In this document: one piece after another, positions 27,219 to 36,259 of the stretch
How positions within the stretch are numbered: position 1 is the stretch's first letter
Layout: each line of letters starts with the position of its first letter
Assembly (NCBI GenBank): GCA_002359215.1
Contig: DEMN01000012.1
Span: 497,645-561,644 of the forward strand
Length of the DNA: 64,000 nucleotides
Direction: 5' to 3'
Source: Flavobacteriales bacterium UBA2669
GTDB lineage: Bacteria > Bacteroidota > Bacteroidia > Flavobacteriales_E > Vicingaceae
Position numbers and translations under genes: made by a program
The notes under the pieces: model-generated
Seen by the model: the letters and a program-made list of their open reading frames with translations, nothing else
Told to the model about the DNA's origin: nothing
Databases searched by the model: none

Positions 27219-27740
27219 ATGAAAAACTTTATCAAATTTGCTGCAGTTGCTTTAATAGTTACTGCATTTACAACAAACGTAAATGCTCAAATTAGAGCTT
27301 CATTAGGGTTAGAAGTAGCCTTACCTTTAGAAGATGGTTATAATTTTGGAATAGGAGCTAGTGCAGGCGGAGAGTTTTTATTGGGAGATAATATGGGGAT
27401 AACTGCAAAAATTGGGTATACCGCTTTAATGGTAGATGCTGATGGTGGTTCTGCTTCGCTAATCCCGATGATAGCTGGATTTAGATATTATTTAGCTGAT
27501 AATGAGTCAGGAATTTATTTAACAGGTCAATTAGGGATGACTACTTTTAAATATAAACAAGAATATGAATTTTTTGGAATGAAACAAACTGTAGAAGGTT
27601 CCTCAACAGAATTGTCTTATGCGTTTGGTGCAGGTATATTGTTAGGAGATAATATTGATTTGGGATTAGGGTATAATATAATTTCTGGAGACGGAGGAAG
27701 TTTTAATTATATCGGGCTTAGAGCAGCTTATAACTTCTAA
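27219..27740 (+). CDS. Outer-membrane beta-barrel protein, 173 aa
   Basis: A signal peptide (ending NVNAQ, residue 24) precedes a small barrel of about eight strands, with repeated Gly-aromatic patterns and a C-terminal strand ending in Phe (LRAAYNF), as in small OMP_b-brl proteins. No enzymatic motif is visible. A strong terminator follows. Its specific role is unknown. Confidence 0.8.
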   Translation: MKNFIKFAAVALIVTAFTTNVNAQIRASLGLEVALPLEDGYNFGIGASAGGEFLLGDNMGITAKIGYTALMVDADGGSASLIPMIAGFRYYLADNESGIYLTGQLGMTTFKYKQEYEFFGMKQTVEGSSTELSYAFGAGILLGDNIDLGLGYNIISGDGGSFNYIGLRAAYNF

Positions 27741-27761
27741 TTTAATTGATAAGAAAACAGA

Positions 27762-27797
27762 AAAAAACCATCCATAATTTTATGGATGGTTTTTTTG
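27762..27797. terminator. Bidirectional rho-independent terminator
   Basis: Arms ACCATCCATA (27767-27776) and TATGGATGGT (27781-27790) are perfect around a 4-base loop, with an A-run before and a T-run after. It lies 27 bases past the barrel gene stop and would work on both strands. Confidence 0.9.
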
Positions 27798-27842
27798 TTT
27801 TATAAAAAGTTGTTGTACTTTTAACAAATAAATTTTATACGA

Positions 27843-29066
27843 TTGTCAAAAGTCATAAAAAATAAAAATAAACGAATTCAACTTGGGAGATTAAAGTTGG
27901 ATATCTTGCTGCAAGTAACTAAAAGCATTAATAATAATTTATCTAAAAAAGAGCTTATTCAATTATATAAGCATGTTGTTATTGATCAATTGAATATTGG
28001 AAAATTGCTTTTATACGCTTATGATGGGATTAATTGGCAACAAGAAATATGTATTGATACGGCATGTAATTCAGTTGATGTAGAAAAAGATTTATTAGTA
28101 TTTAATGAAATTACTTTTATTGATGAAAACTCTTATCCTAAATTGGTAGAATTTGATGTAGTAATTCCAGTTTCTCATAAATCCAATCCAATAGCCTATT
28201 TACTTTTGGCCGATTTTGATGGTGAAAGTATAGAAGTGAGTCCAATTATAAAACATTTAACTTTTATACAAACATTAACAAATATAATTGCCGTTGCTTT
28301 AGAGAATAAACGGTTATATAAAGAGAATTTAGAAAAAATTGCTATTAAAAAAGAAATGGAATTAGCTTCTGAAATGCAGGCGTTACTGTTTCCTAATTAT
28401 TTTCCTAATAATGATAAAATAGAAGTAGCAGCACAATATATTTCTAACCAATTAGTTGGAGGTGACTATTATGATTTTATTTCACTTTCTGAAAATGAAA
28501 TTGCTTTTTGTGTTGCTGATGTTTCAGGAAAAGGTGTTTCGGCAGCATTATTAATGTCAAATTTTCAAGCTGCACTAAGGACTTTAATAGATAAAACAGA
28601 CAGTTTTAAACAGCTTGTATCTGAGTTAAATGCCTTAATCATTAATAATGCTAAAACAGAAAAATTTATTACTGCTTTTATAGGAAAGTATAATTGCGTA
28701 TCTAAAAAGTTGTGCTACATTAATGCCGGACATAACCCCCCAATACTTCTTAACAATTCCAAGACATTTTATTTAACTACAGGAACTACCGTATTAGGAA
28801 TGTTTGATACATTACCCAATATAGAAAGTGGAGAAGTAATGATTAATGATGATGCTTTATTATTTTGCTATACAGATGGAGTTACAGAGCAAATTAATAC
28901 TAAAAATCAAGAGTTTGGTATTGAGAAATTAACTGAATTGATAAAGAAAAATCAACAAAAAGAAGTCAAATCAATTATTGAAGTTATAATTGATGAACTT
29001 AACAAGTTTAATAAATCTGCATCTTTTGATGATGATATTACTTTACTAGGTTTGAAATTTAAGTAA
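27843..29066 (+). CDS. PP2C-type serine phosphatase, GAF-like + SpoIIE (RsbU-like)
   Basis: Cytosolic 407-residue protein. The N-terminal part (about 20-165) looks like a GAF-type sensor and is followed by a short helical linker. A SpoIIE/PP2C domain runs from about 185 to 405 with VGGDYYDF, VADVSGKGVSAALLMSNFQAALR, INAGHNPPILL and the C-terminal DDDITLLGLKF. Metal-binding Asp and Gly residues are intact. Such phosphatases usually act on anti-sigma antagonists, but none is nearby. The only plausible start is a TTG at 27843, because no ATG precedes the conserved N-terminal region. Confidence 0.88.
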   Translation: MSKVIKNKNKRIQLGRLKLDILLQVTKSINNNLSKKELIQLYKHVVIDQLNIGKLLLYAYDGINWQQEICIDTACNSVDVEKDLLVFNEITFIDENSYPKLVEFDVVIPVSHKSNPIAYLLLADFDGESIEVSPIIKHLTFIQTLTNIIAVALENKRLYKENLEKIAIKKEMELASEMQALLFPNYFPNNDKIEVAAQYISNQLVGGDYYDFISLSENEIAFCVADVSGKGVSAALLMSNFQAALRTLIDKTDSFKQLVSELNALIINNAKTEKFITAFIGKYNCVSKKLCYINAGHNPPILLNNSKTFYLTTGTTVLGMFDTLPNIESGEVMINDDALLFCYTDGVTEQINTKNQEFGIEKLTELIKKNQQKEVKSIIEVIIDELNKFNKSASFDDDITLLGLKFK

Positions 29067-29078
29067 CACAATTATTTT

Positions 29079-29921
29079 TTAATTATTAAAGTATTTCAAA
29101 GTGAAAGAAATTTTTTCTTTCAATTCATCTCTAGAGACAATAAAGTCTAAGAAACCATGCTCTAAAACAAATTCTGAAGTTTGAAATCCTTTTGGTAATT
29201 CTTTTCCAATAGTTTCTTTAACAACTCTAGGACCTGCAAAAGCTATTAAAGCCCCTGGTTCAGCAATGTTAATATCTCCTAACATGGCATAAGAAGCTGT
29301 AACACCACCAGTTGTTGGGTCTGTTAATAGTGAAATATAAGGAATTTTTGCTTTTGCTAATAAAGTAAGCTTAGCAGAGGTTTTTGCCATTTGCATTAAT
29401 GAAAAAGCAGCTTCCATCATTCTTGCTCCACCGGATTTAGAAATCATTAAAAATGGAATTTTATTTTTGATAGAATAGTCAATTGCTCTAGCAATTTTTT
29501 CTCCGACAACAGAACCCATAGATCCTCCAATAAAGTTAAAGTCCATACAAGCAATTACTAAATTTTGCTTATCAACTTTACCAACGGCTGTTCTTACAGC
29601 ATCTTTTAAATTAGTATTCTTTTGTGTAGTTTTTATTCTATCTACATATTTTTTTGTATCTGTAAAGTTTAAAGGATCTCCTGAAGTTAAATTAGCATCA
29701 AGTTCTTTAAATTTATTATCATCAAATAATATTTTAAAATATGTTGCAGAATCAATTTTATCATGGTAACCACAATCGCATACACAAAATTTTTCTGTAA
29801 AGTCTTCTTGTGGAATAACGGCACTACATTTTGGACATTTATACCATAATCCCTCTGGTGTTTCTTTCTTTTCCGTTGTAGGAGTTCTAATCCCTTCTTT
29901 TATTCTTTTAAACCAACCCAT
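29079..29921 (-). CDS. accD: Acetyl-CoA carboxylase carboxyltransferase, beta subunit
   Basis: Subunit of the carboxyltransferase that makes malonyl-CoA for fatty-acid synthesis. The 280-residue protein starts MGWFKRIKEGI, then a Cys4-type zinc ribbon (WYKCPKCSAV ... FCVCDCGYH). The carboxyltransferase fold includes GGSMGSVVGEKI, SKSGGARMMEA, LLTDPTTGGVTASYAMLGD and IAFAGPRVV. accA is not in the window. It is followed downstream by the convergent phosphatase gene with only 12 bases between. Confidence 0.97.
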   Translation of the reverse strand: MGWFKRIKEGIRTPTTEKKETPEGLWYKCPKCSAVIPQEDFTEKFCVCDCGYHDKIDSATYFKILFDDNKFKELDANLTSGDPLNFTDTKKYVDRIKTTQKNTNLKDAVRTAVGKVDKQNLVIACMDFNFIGGSMGSVVGEKIARAIDYSIKNKIPFLMISKSGGARMMEAAFSLMQMAKTSAKLTLLAKAKIPYISLLTDPTTGGVTASYAMLGDINIAEPGALIAFAGPRVVKETIGKELPKGFQTSEFVLEHGFLDFIVSRDELKEKISFTLKYFNN

Positions 29922-29986
29922 ATATCGTTAATAATTATTCGTTAAATGTTAAATGTTATTTCTGTCACTATCTTTCAATACCAAAT

Positions 29987-31054
29987 TTATAAAGTATTAA
30001 TGTTATTTAAATCTTCAAAAGATCTTTTTAGCCTGAATTTAAAAGTTTTTTCTCCTTCTCTTAACCAAACTCTAGGATCATAATATTTTTTATTTGGTTT
30101 ATCATCTCCTTCAGGATTACCAATTTGAGATTTAACATATGCTGCTTTTTCATTAAAATAATCTCTTACCCCTTCTGTAAAAGCATATTGCAAATCAGTA
30201 TCTATGTTCATTTTTATTACACCGTAAGAAATAGCTTCTCTAATTTCTTCTAATGTAGAACCAGATCCACCATGAAAAACAAAATCAACAGGGTTTGAGG
30301 ATGTATTGAATTTTTGCTGGATATAATCTTGAGAGTTTTTTAAGATAACTGGAGTAAGTTTAACATTTCCAGGTTTGTAAACACCATGCACGTTTCCAAA
30401 AGCAGCAGCAATTGTAAATCTATTACTGATTTTAGAGAGTTCTTCATAAGCATAAGCTACCTCTTCAGGTTGAGTATATAAAAGACTATTATCAACATTA
30501 GAATTATCAACACCATCTTCCTCTCCACCAGTAATTCCTAGTTCAATTTCTAATGTCATACCTATTTTACTCATTCTAGCCAAGTATTCTTTACAAATTG
30601 CTATATTTTCTTCAATGGGTTCTTCCGATAAATCTAACATGTGAGAACTATAAAGTGGTTTACCGGTTTCCTTGTAAAATTGTTCTCCGGCAGTTAATAA
30701 ACCATCAATCCAAGGAAGTAAGTTTTTAGCACAATGATCTGTATGTAAAATTACAGGAACATTATAAACCTTTGCCAGTTCGTGTACATGTTTAGCTCCT
30801 GCAATGCCTCCCGCAATAGCTGCTTGTTGATTTTCGTTACTTAATCCTTTTCCGGCATTAAAATGACATCCGCCATTAGAAAATTGAATAATTACGGGAC
30901 CATTAACTTCTTTTGCAGTTTCCATTACTGTGTTTATGGTTGATGAACCAGTAACATTAACAGCAGGCAATGCAAATTTACGCTCTTTGGCTATTTTAAA
31001 TATTTCTTGAACAGCATCACCGTAGACAACTCCACCTTGAATAGTTTTTATCAT
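29987..31054 (-). CDS. fbaA: Class II fructose-bisphosphate aldolase
   Basis: Zinc-dependent glycolytic/gluconeogenic aldolase of 355 residues. Seen are the zinc-ligand region ILHTDHCAKNLLPW, EIELGITGGEEDG, AAFGNVHGVYKPGNVKL and VFHGGSGSTLEEI, plus the NIDTDLQYAF stretch. The length and motifs fit the long (E. coli FbaA-like) subgroup. It has its own promoter candidate at 31076-31083 and is probably monocistronic or co-transcribed with accD 65 bases downstream. Confidence 0.97.
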   Translation of the reverse strand: MIKTIQGGVVYGDAVQEIFKIAKERKFALPAVNVTGSSTINTVMETAKEVNGPVIIQFSNGGCHFNAGKGLSNENQQAAIAGGIAGAKHVHELAKVYNVPVILHTDHCAKNLLPWIDGLLTAGEQFYKETGKPLYSSHMLDLSEEPIEENIAICKEYLARMSKIGMTLEIELGITGGEEDGVDNSNVDNSLLYTQPEEVAYAYEELSKISNRFTIAAAFGNVHGVYKPGNVKLTPVILKNSQDYIQQKFNTSSNPVDFVFHGGSGSTLEEIREAISYGVIKMNIDTDLQYAFTEGVRDYFNEKAAYVKSQIGNPEGDDKPNKKYYDPRVWLREGEKTFKFRLKRSFEDLNNINTL

Positions 31055-31075
31055 AGTTTAAAATTTTTTAGAACA

Positions 31076-31083
31076 CAAAGTTA
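31076..31083 (-). promoter_or_regulatory. Candidate -7 promoter box of fbaA
   Basis: On the minus strand the sequence reads TAACTTTG, an exact TAnnTTTG match, 21 bases ahead of the fbaA ATG. No TTG is found at the ideal -33 spacing, so this is a modest call. Confidence 0.4.
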
Positions 31084-31210
31084 ATATAAAAATGCAATTA
31101 GAAATTCTTTTAATTGATTGATTTTTCAATTAAGTAGTTATGGAAAAATAACATAAAGTTAATGTGATATTTATTTTTTTGTGATAAAATTGCAATAAAA
31201 ATAGGATAAT

Positions 31211-31819
31211 ATGCAATTATTTAAAGAACTACAAAACTATGTTCAGCACCAACTTAATGATGATGTTGCACCTGATAGACGACCCATTTTAAATAGCTTA
31301 ATTGATGTAATAAAACAAAAGATACTGGTTAATAAAGAGGTTGCCATTAATTTTGTTTGTACGCATAATTCTAGAAGAAGTCAGTTTGCTCAATTTTGGG
31401 CAACGCTTATGGCAAGTTATTTTGATGTTCAACATATTTCGTGTTTCTCAAGTGGGGTAGAAGTTACCGCTCTTCATGCTAACGTGGTAGATATTTTTAA
31501 AAATATTGGAGTAGAGGTTAACCAGTCTGGTAAAGGAAATCCTATATATTTTTTAAAATATGCTGAGAACGCTGCTCCAATTAAAATGTTTTCTAAATTG
31601 TTGGAGGATGAAACTAATCCGCAAAAAGATTTTATAGCAGTTATGACTTGTGCTGAAGCAGATGAAGGATGTCCTTTTGTACCGGGAGCAATTGCTAGAA
31701 TTCCTTTGAGATACGAAGACCCAAAACAATTTGATGGAACTAATGAAGTTGAAAAAGCTTATGAAACTACTTCTCAACTTATTGCCAATGAAATGAAGTA
31801 TGTTTTTTCGAGAATTTGA
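31211..31819 (+). CDS. Low-molecular-weight phosphotyrosine phosphatase / ArsC-like protein
   Basis: Cytosolic 202-residue protein. A helical N-terminal extension of about 45 residues precedes the P-loop at VCTHNSRRSQFA, with catalytic Cys50 and Arg56 of the Cx5R(S) signature. The later Cys in MTCAEADEGCPFVPG is a feature of this subgroup. The fold is that of LMW-PTPs and thioredoxin-type arsenate reductases. No arsenic-resistance genes are adjacent, so a phosphatase role is as likely as arsenate reduction. The start is the ATG at 31211, with the promoter region shared divergently with fbaA. Confidence 0.85.
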   Translation: MQLFKELQNYVQHQLNDDVAPDRRPILNSLIDVIKQKILVNKEVAINFVCTHNSRRSQFAQFWATLMASYFDVQHISCFSSGVEVTALHANVVDIFKNIGVEVNQSGKGNPIYFLKYAENAAPIKMFSKLLEDETNPQKDFIAVMTCAEADEGCPFVPGAIARIPLRYEDPKQFDGTNEVEKAYETTSQLIANEMKYVFSRI

Positions 31820-31860
31820 AGTAATAAGAATTATAAAACTGTGTGGTTAACATTATTTGT

Positions 31861-32970
31861 TTAATCTTTTAAATACCCAACAATCAATTCAGCAGCTCTT
31901 TTTGAAGCACCTTTACCACCTAATTTAGCTTCAATTTCTTTGTAGGCATTAAGCATGCTAGATTTTCCTGGTTCTACTAATATTTTAGAAAGTTCTGTGG
32001 TTAAATTTTCAGTAGTTAATTCATCTTGAATTAATTCTTTAACCACTTCTTTATCGGCAACTAGATTTACCAAGGAAATAAATTTAATTTTCACTACCAT
32101 TTTTGCTAGATGGTAAAAAAGCTTACCGGTTTTGTAGCAAACCACTTGTGGAACATGAAACAGTGCAGTTTCTAAAGTGGCAGTCCCACTAACAACCAAA
32201 GCAGCTGTTGCATGTTGTAATAAATCATAGGTTTTATTTTCTATGATGTTGATGTTGTTGGTTTCAAATTGCTTATAAAAGCTTAATGGTTGTGATGGCG
32301 CTCCTGCAATTACAAACTGGTAATCAGGAAAATTGTTGGTTACAGAAAGCATGATGTTGAGCATGGCAGTAATCTCTTGTTTTCTGCTTCCCGGTAGTAA
32401 GGCAATTATTGGTTTATCCGAAAGTTGATATTTTTCTTTAAAATTTTCTGAAGAAATGTGGGGATATTCAGAAATACAATCGATAAGTGGATGTCCGATA
32501 AAATCAACTTTGTAATCGAATTTTTTATAAAAATCTTCTTCAAAAGGAAGAATCACAAACATTTTATCTACTACTTTTTTAATTTGGTGAACCCGTTTTT
32601 GGTTCCATGCCCAAATTTTAGGAGAGATGTAGTAAAAAACCTTAATATTATTCGCTTTTGCCCATTTAGCAATTTTCATATTAAAACCAGGGTAATCTAC
32701 TAAAATTAGTACATCTGGTCGGTAAGCTTTAATGTCTTCTTTGCAAAAAGCGATATTTCTAAAAATAGTTTTTAGGTTCATTAATACATCTTCAACACCC
32801 ATAAAAGCTAACTCTTTGTAATGCTTAATAATTTCAGCACCTTCGGCTTCCATTAAATCGCCACCAAAACAACGGAATTGAGCATCCTTATCCGTGATTT
32901 TTAATTCCCTGATAAGTAAAGAGGCTTGTAAATCTCCTGATGCTTCTCCAGCTATAATGTAATAATTCAT
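31861..32970 (-). CDS. lpxB: Lipid-A-disaccharide synthase
   Basis: GT19 glycosyltransferase that joins UDP-2,3-diacylglucosamine and lipid X. The 369-residue protein has the N-terminal YYIIAGEASGDLQASLL motif, GVEDVLMNL, the YYISPKIWAWNQKRV stretch, IALLPGSRKQEI, and the C-terminal VVSGTATLETALF donor-binding region. It follows a small membrane gene and surE on the same strand; the neighbouring surE-lpxB order is common in this phylum. Confidence 0.97.
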   Translation of the reverse strand: MNYYIIAGEASGDLQASLLIRELKITDKDAQFRCFGGDLMEAEGAEIIKHYKELAFMGVEDVLMNLKTIFRNIAFCKEDIKAYRPDVLILVDYPGFNMKIAKWAKANNIKVFYYISPKIWAWNQKRVHQIKKVVDKMFVILPFEEDFYKKFDYKVDFIGHPLIDCISEYPHISSENFKEKYQLSDKPIIALLPGSRKQEITAMLNIMLSVTNNFPDYQFVIAGAPSQPLSFYKQFETNNINIIENKTYDLLQHATAALVVSGTATLETALFHVPQVVCYKTGKLFYHLAKMVVKIKFISLVNLVADKEVVKELIQDELTTENLTTELSKILVEPGKSSMLNAYKEIEAKLGGKGASKRAAELIVGYLKD

Positions 32971-33031
32971 TAGTTAGTTTATGGGGGTTAAAAGTTTATT
33001 ATTCATATTCTACATTACACATCTGATTAGC

Positions 33032-33337
33032 TTAAATAAAAACAATATAGTACAGATAAAAAGCACCATATATAAGTGTAGCTAATATCACACCCCTTGC
33101 CGAAAGGTCTTTTCTGAGCGAATAAAACAAAAAGAATAAACCTAAATTACAAAATAAACTGCCTTTTAGTACATTAATTATTTCACTAAAAAACGGATTG
33201 AAAATAATATCCATTAGGGATAGATTAGAATACATTTGTAACCAAAAATACATGATGATATAGGGGAGGAACAAGCCTAAAACTAACCCTATAACTATAT
33301 GATTAAATTCTTTAAAGTTATTTTTAATCATGCTCAA
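33032..33337 (-). CDS. Small membrane protein, 101 aa
   Basis: Three hydrophobic segments (about residues 13-33, 55-72 and 80-99) with a short basic N-terminus. No family recognised. The gene overlaps the 3' end of surE by 14 bases and precedes lpxB by 61 bases, so it is translated as part of that unit. The overlap supports it as a real gene. Confidence 0.7.
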   Translation of the reverse strand: MSMIKNNFKEFNHIVIGLVLGLFLPYIIMYFWLQMYSNLSLMDIIFNPFFSEIINVLKGSLFCNLGLFFLFYSLRKDLSARGVILATLIYGAFYLYYIVFI

Positions 33338-34088
33338 ACAATTTTATTTTTTCTAAATGTTCGTAATTGGTAATATCATGTTTAACGGGAACAACCGAAA
33401 CATAATTGTGTGCTAACGCCCATTCGTCAGAGTCGGTGCCATTATCGGTTACCACAAATTTGCCCGAAAGCCAATAGTAGGTTCTTCCTTGAGGATCTTT
33501 ACGTTCATCATAATCTTCCTCCCAATTGCCAATGGCTTGTCGGCAAACTTTTATTCCTGCAATTAAATCCATACTTACATTCGGGATATTTACATTTAAA
33601 CAAACATCTTTGGGCATTGGATTTTCAATCATGTTCGCAATAATTTTTTTGGCAATTACTTTGGCGGCATCAAAATTAGCATCAATAGAATGATCTAATA
33701 AAGAAAAACCAACAGAAGGAATGTTCTGTAAAGCCCCTTCTACTGCAGCCGACATCGTTCCTGAATAAATTACATTGATAGAAGAATTGGCTCCATGGTT
33801 AATTCCCGAAACAATTAAATCGGGCTTTTTGCTTAAGAGTTTGTTAACGGCAATTTTTACACAATCAACAGGAGTTCCGCTGCAAGCATAGCCTGTAACA
33901 TCCATTACTTTGGTTTTGTTTAGGTGTAGGGTAGAATTAAAAGTTACGGCATGTCCCATTCCGCTTTGAGGTTTGTCGGGAGCTACTACCACTACATCAC
34001 CTAGTTCTTTACTTACTTCTATTAAGGCTTTAATTCCCGGAGCGGTAATACCATCATCATTAACAACTAATATATAAGGTTTTTTCAT
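33324..34088 (-). CDS. surE: 5'/3'-nucleotidase SurE
   Basis: Metal-dependent survival-protein phosphatase of 254 residues acting on nucleoside monophosphates. It starts with MKKPYILVVNDDGITAPG (metal-binding DD), then VVAPDKPQSGMGHAVT, CSGTPVDCVKIAV, VSGINHGANSSINVIYSGTM and the C-terminal AHNYVSVVPV. All catalytic motifs are intact. It heads the unit surE - small membrane protein - lpxB. Confidence 0.96.
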   Translation of the reverse strand: MKKPYILVVNDDGITAPGIKALIEVSKELGDVVVVAPDKPQSGMGHAVTFNSTLHLNKTKVMDVTGYACSGTPVDCVKIAVNKLLSKKPDLIVSGINHGANSSINVIYSGTMSAAVEGALQNIPSVGFSLLDHSIDANFDAAKVIAKKIIANMIENPMPKDVCLNVNIPNVSMDLIAGIKVCRQAIGNWEEDYDERKDPQGRTYYWLSGKFVVTDNGTDSDEWALAHNYVSVVPVKHDITNYEHLEKIKLFEHD

Positions 34089-34142
34089 GTTATTTTTTTA
34101 TTGGTAAAGTGCAAACTTAATGATAATGCTAAGCTAACAATG

Positions 34143-35228
34143 TTAAAGCCATTTCTTTCTTTTGAAATAAATCAACATAACAATAAAAATCAATAACATC
34201 AGTCCCCAAATTACAAAGTAGCTGTATTTCCAACTGAGTTCGGGCATGTTTTCAAAGTTCATCCCATAAACACCTGCAATAAAAGTTAATGGAATAAAAA
34301 TAGTAGAAATAATAGTAAGCAACTGCATTACATTATTGGTTTTGTTATTTACCCCAAATTGATAGGATTCCATAACAGAACTGATGTTGTCTCGTTGTAA
34401 ATCTATCGCATCATTCAAATGCACGACATGTTCATAAACATCCTTAAAAAATTTTTTGGTTTGTTTTTTCAGAAAACTTTCACTGTCTTTTTCTAAGAGA
34501 GAAATAGCTTCTTTTACCGGAATAATAATTCTTTTGAGTTTGTTTACTTCTTTTTTTAGTAATTGGATTTCTTCTAATAGTTTGCTGTCAAAATTGTGTA
34601 ATACTTTGTTTTCCATTTCTTGAATTTCTTCGCTTAAAAAATCCGAGACATAAAAATAATAATCTACAGTAGTATCAGTTAATCGATAAAATAGGTACTC
34701 AACACCTAAATCTCTTAGTTTGCCTACTTTGTTTTTTAAACGCTCTCTAATGTTATTATAAATATCTCCATTCCTTTCCTGAAATGTGAGTAACCAACTG
34801 TCTCCAAGTACAAAACTTACTTGTTCGTAATCAATATCCTTTTGATTAGTATGGATACCAATCATTTTTAAAGTAAAAAATAAATGATCTTCAAAAAAAT
34901 CGACTTTTGGTCGATGGTTGGTGTTTAACACATCCTCCAATAACATGGCATCTAAGTTAAAACAAGTACCAATTTTTTCGATTAAAGCCGTTTCGTGTAA
35001 TCCCGAAATATTTATCCAGGTATTGGATGTATTATTTTTAAATTTGGATAAATCGTTTAATTGGGTAATTTCTTGTTCTTCAAAAGTATCACTTGTATAA
35101 TTATAAATTGTAACAATTACTTTTTCGGTGGTTTTTTTACCGGTGTAAATAAGCGTACCTGGAGGTTGTCCGGCTTTTTTTGCAGTAGATGAAGTGGTGC
35201 TTTTAACGGTTTTTTGAATTTTAGCCAT
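34143..35228 (-). CDS. corA: Magnesium/cobalt transporter CorA
   Basis: Pentameric divalent-cation channel of 361 residues. A long cytosolic funnel domain with coiled-coil helices (about 200-290) is followed by two C-terminal helices. The signature YGMNFENMPE separates them (near residue 324), and the protein ends with the basic KRKKWL tail. About 40 residues at the N-terminus are Lys/Thr-rich and poorly conserved. It stands alone between surE and tRNA-Ser. Confidence 0.95.
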   Translation of the reverse strand: MAKIQKTVKSTTSSTAKKAGQPPGTLIYTGKKTTEKVIVTIYNYTSDTFEEQEITQLNDLSKFKNNTSNTWINISGLHETALIEKIGTCFNLDAMLLEDVLNTNHRPKVDFFEDHLFFTLKMIGIHTNQKDIDYEQVSFVLGDSWLLTFQERNGDIYNNIRERLKNKVGKLRDLGVEYLFYRLTDTTVDYYFYVSDFLSEEIQEMENKVLHNFDSKLLEEIQLLKKEVNKLKRIIIPVKEAISLLEKDSESFLKKQTKKFFKDVYEHVVHLNDAIDLQRDNISSVMESYQFGVNNKTNNVMQLLTIISTIFIPLTFIAGVYGMNFENMPELSWKYSYFVIWGLMLLIFIVMLIYFKRKKWL

Positions 35229-35313
35229 ATGTAGTTACTGTGAAAATTAGTTGTAACAAAAATATAAAAATAAAATCAGTTACTAAGAAATGGCCAATTT
35301 AAGAAAGGAAAAG

Positions 35314-35398
35314 CAGAGAGGAAGGGATTCGAACCCCCGATACGTTACCGTATACACGCTTTCCAAGCGTGCGCCTTAAGCCACTCGGCCACCTCTCT
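35314..35398 (-). tRNA. tRNA-Ser (anticodon GGA)
   Basis: On the minus strand a full class II tRNA is seen: acceptor AGAGAGG (35398-35392) pairs with CCTCTCT (35321-35315), with discriminator G at 35314. The D arm is GCCGAGTGGCTTAAGGC, the anticodon stem-loop is CACGCTTGGAAAGCGTG with anticodon GGA, there is a long variable arm, and the T arm contains GGTTCGAATCC. The CCA end is not encoded. It reads UCC/UCU serine codons. Confidence 0.97.
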
Positions 35399-35496
35399 GT
35401 TTTGAAATTAAGGACTGCAAAAATATCTTTTTTTTATAGAACATTATCGAGTGAAGTTAAATAATCTTAAAAAAATGGAGGCATTAAAAAAAATCT

Positions 35497-35504
35497 TACC
35501 TTTG
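35497..35504 (+). promoter_or_regulatory. Candidate -7 promoter box of the HMA gene pair
   Basis: TACCTTTG matches TAnnTTTG exactly and lies 16 bases before the first ATG (35521), implying a leader of fewer than ten bases. No convincing -33 TTG is present. Confidence 0.4.
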
Positions 35505-35520
35505 GGGTATTAAATTATTA

Positions 35521-35727
35521 ATGATGAATGCAGAATTAAAAATAGAAGGATTGAGTTGTGGACATTGTGTAAAAGCAGTAGAGAACATTCTAGGTGATTT
35601 AAAAGGGGTAAAGCAATATTTGGTTAGTTTGCCCGATAAAGCTACTATTGAGTTTGATGAAAATACAATCAAGATTGAACAAATAAAACAATCTATAAAC
35701 GATTCTGAAATATATAAAGCCTTATAG
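35521..35727 (+). CDS. Heavy-metal-associated (HMA) domain protein, CopZ-like
   Basis: A single 68-residue HMA domain with the soft-metal motif LSCGHCVKAVE (CxxC) near the N-terminus and the usual ferredoxin-like beta-alpha-beta pattern. It is cytosolic, with no signal peptide. Such proteins carry Cu+ to P-type ATPases or sensors. The HMA lipoprotein gene starts 2 bases after its stop, so the two are one operon. No copper ATPase is in the window. Confidence 0.88.
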   Translation: MMNAELKIEGLSCGHCVKAVENILGDLKGVKQYLVSLPDKATIEFDENTIKIEQIKQSINDSEIYKAL

Positions 35728-35729
35728 TT

Positions 35730-36212
35730 ATGAATGCAATCAACTATTTTTTAACCCTTACAGTAGTTTTATTAAGTTTTTTTTCAGCTTGTAATAACCC
35801 ATCAGAAAATAATGAAGAAGAAACGATTACTTCTGAAAAATCGGTTATTGATGCATCTAAAGTATTAGCTGTAGATTATAAAATTGATGGTATGACTTGT
35901 AAAATGGGTTGTGCTAAAACCATAGAAAAAACGGTAGCTGGTTTAAATGGTGTAGTATTAAGTACTGTTGATTTTGATGTAGAAAAAGGTCATTTTGAAT
36001 TTGACGCTTCTATTATTTCTGAAAAAGAAATTATTATTGCTATAGAAAGCGTTGCGGATCAATATAAAGTGGAGGAGTGGAAAGAGGAAAAAGATACTTC
36101 AAAAGAAAAAGCTCCTTCAGAAACTAAAACTGAAGATAAATCTGTTACAAATGTTAAAATGCCAACATTTGAAATTCCCAATATTTTTGAATTGTTGATT
36201 AATCAGTTGTAA
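35730..36212 (+). CDS. Lipoprotein with HMA-like domain (CxxxC metal site)
   Basis: The 160-residue protein has a lipoprotein signal (lipobox FFSAC, Cys21), an acidic linker, then an HMA-like domain (about 50-115) in which the metal loop reads GMTCKMGCAKTIEK. The two Cys are separated by three residues (CKMGC) instead of the usual two. A charged tail of about 40 residues ends in a hydrophobic patch. It is probably an envelope partner of the cytosolic HMA protein encoded directly upstream. Metal identity is unknown. Confidence 0.8.
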   Translation: MNAINYFLTLTVVLLSFFSACNNPSENNEEETITSEKSVIDASKVLAVDYKIDGMTCKMGCAKTIEKTVAGLNGVVLSTVDFDVEKGHFEFDASIISEKEIIIAIESVADQYKVEEWKEEKDTSKEKAPSETKTEDKSVTNVKMPTFEIPNIFELLINQL

Positions 36213-36259
36213 GCACAGTTTACAAGTTTTGTGTTGTAGTGTCTTTACGGTAATTTTAA

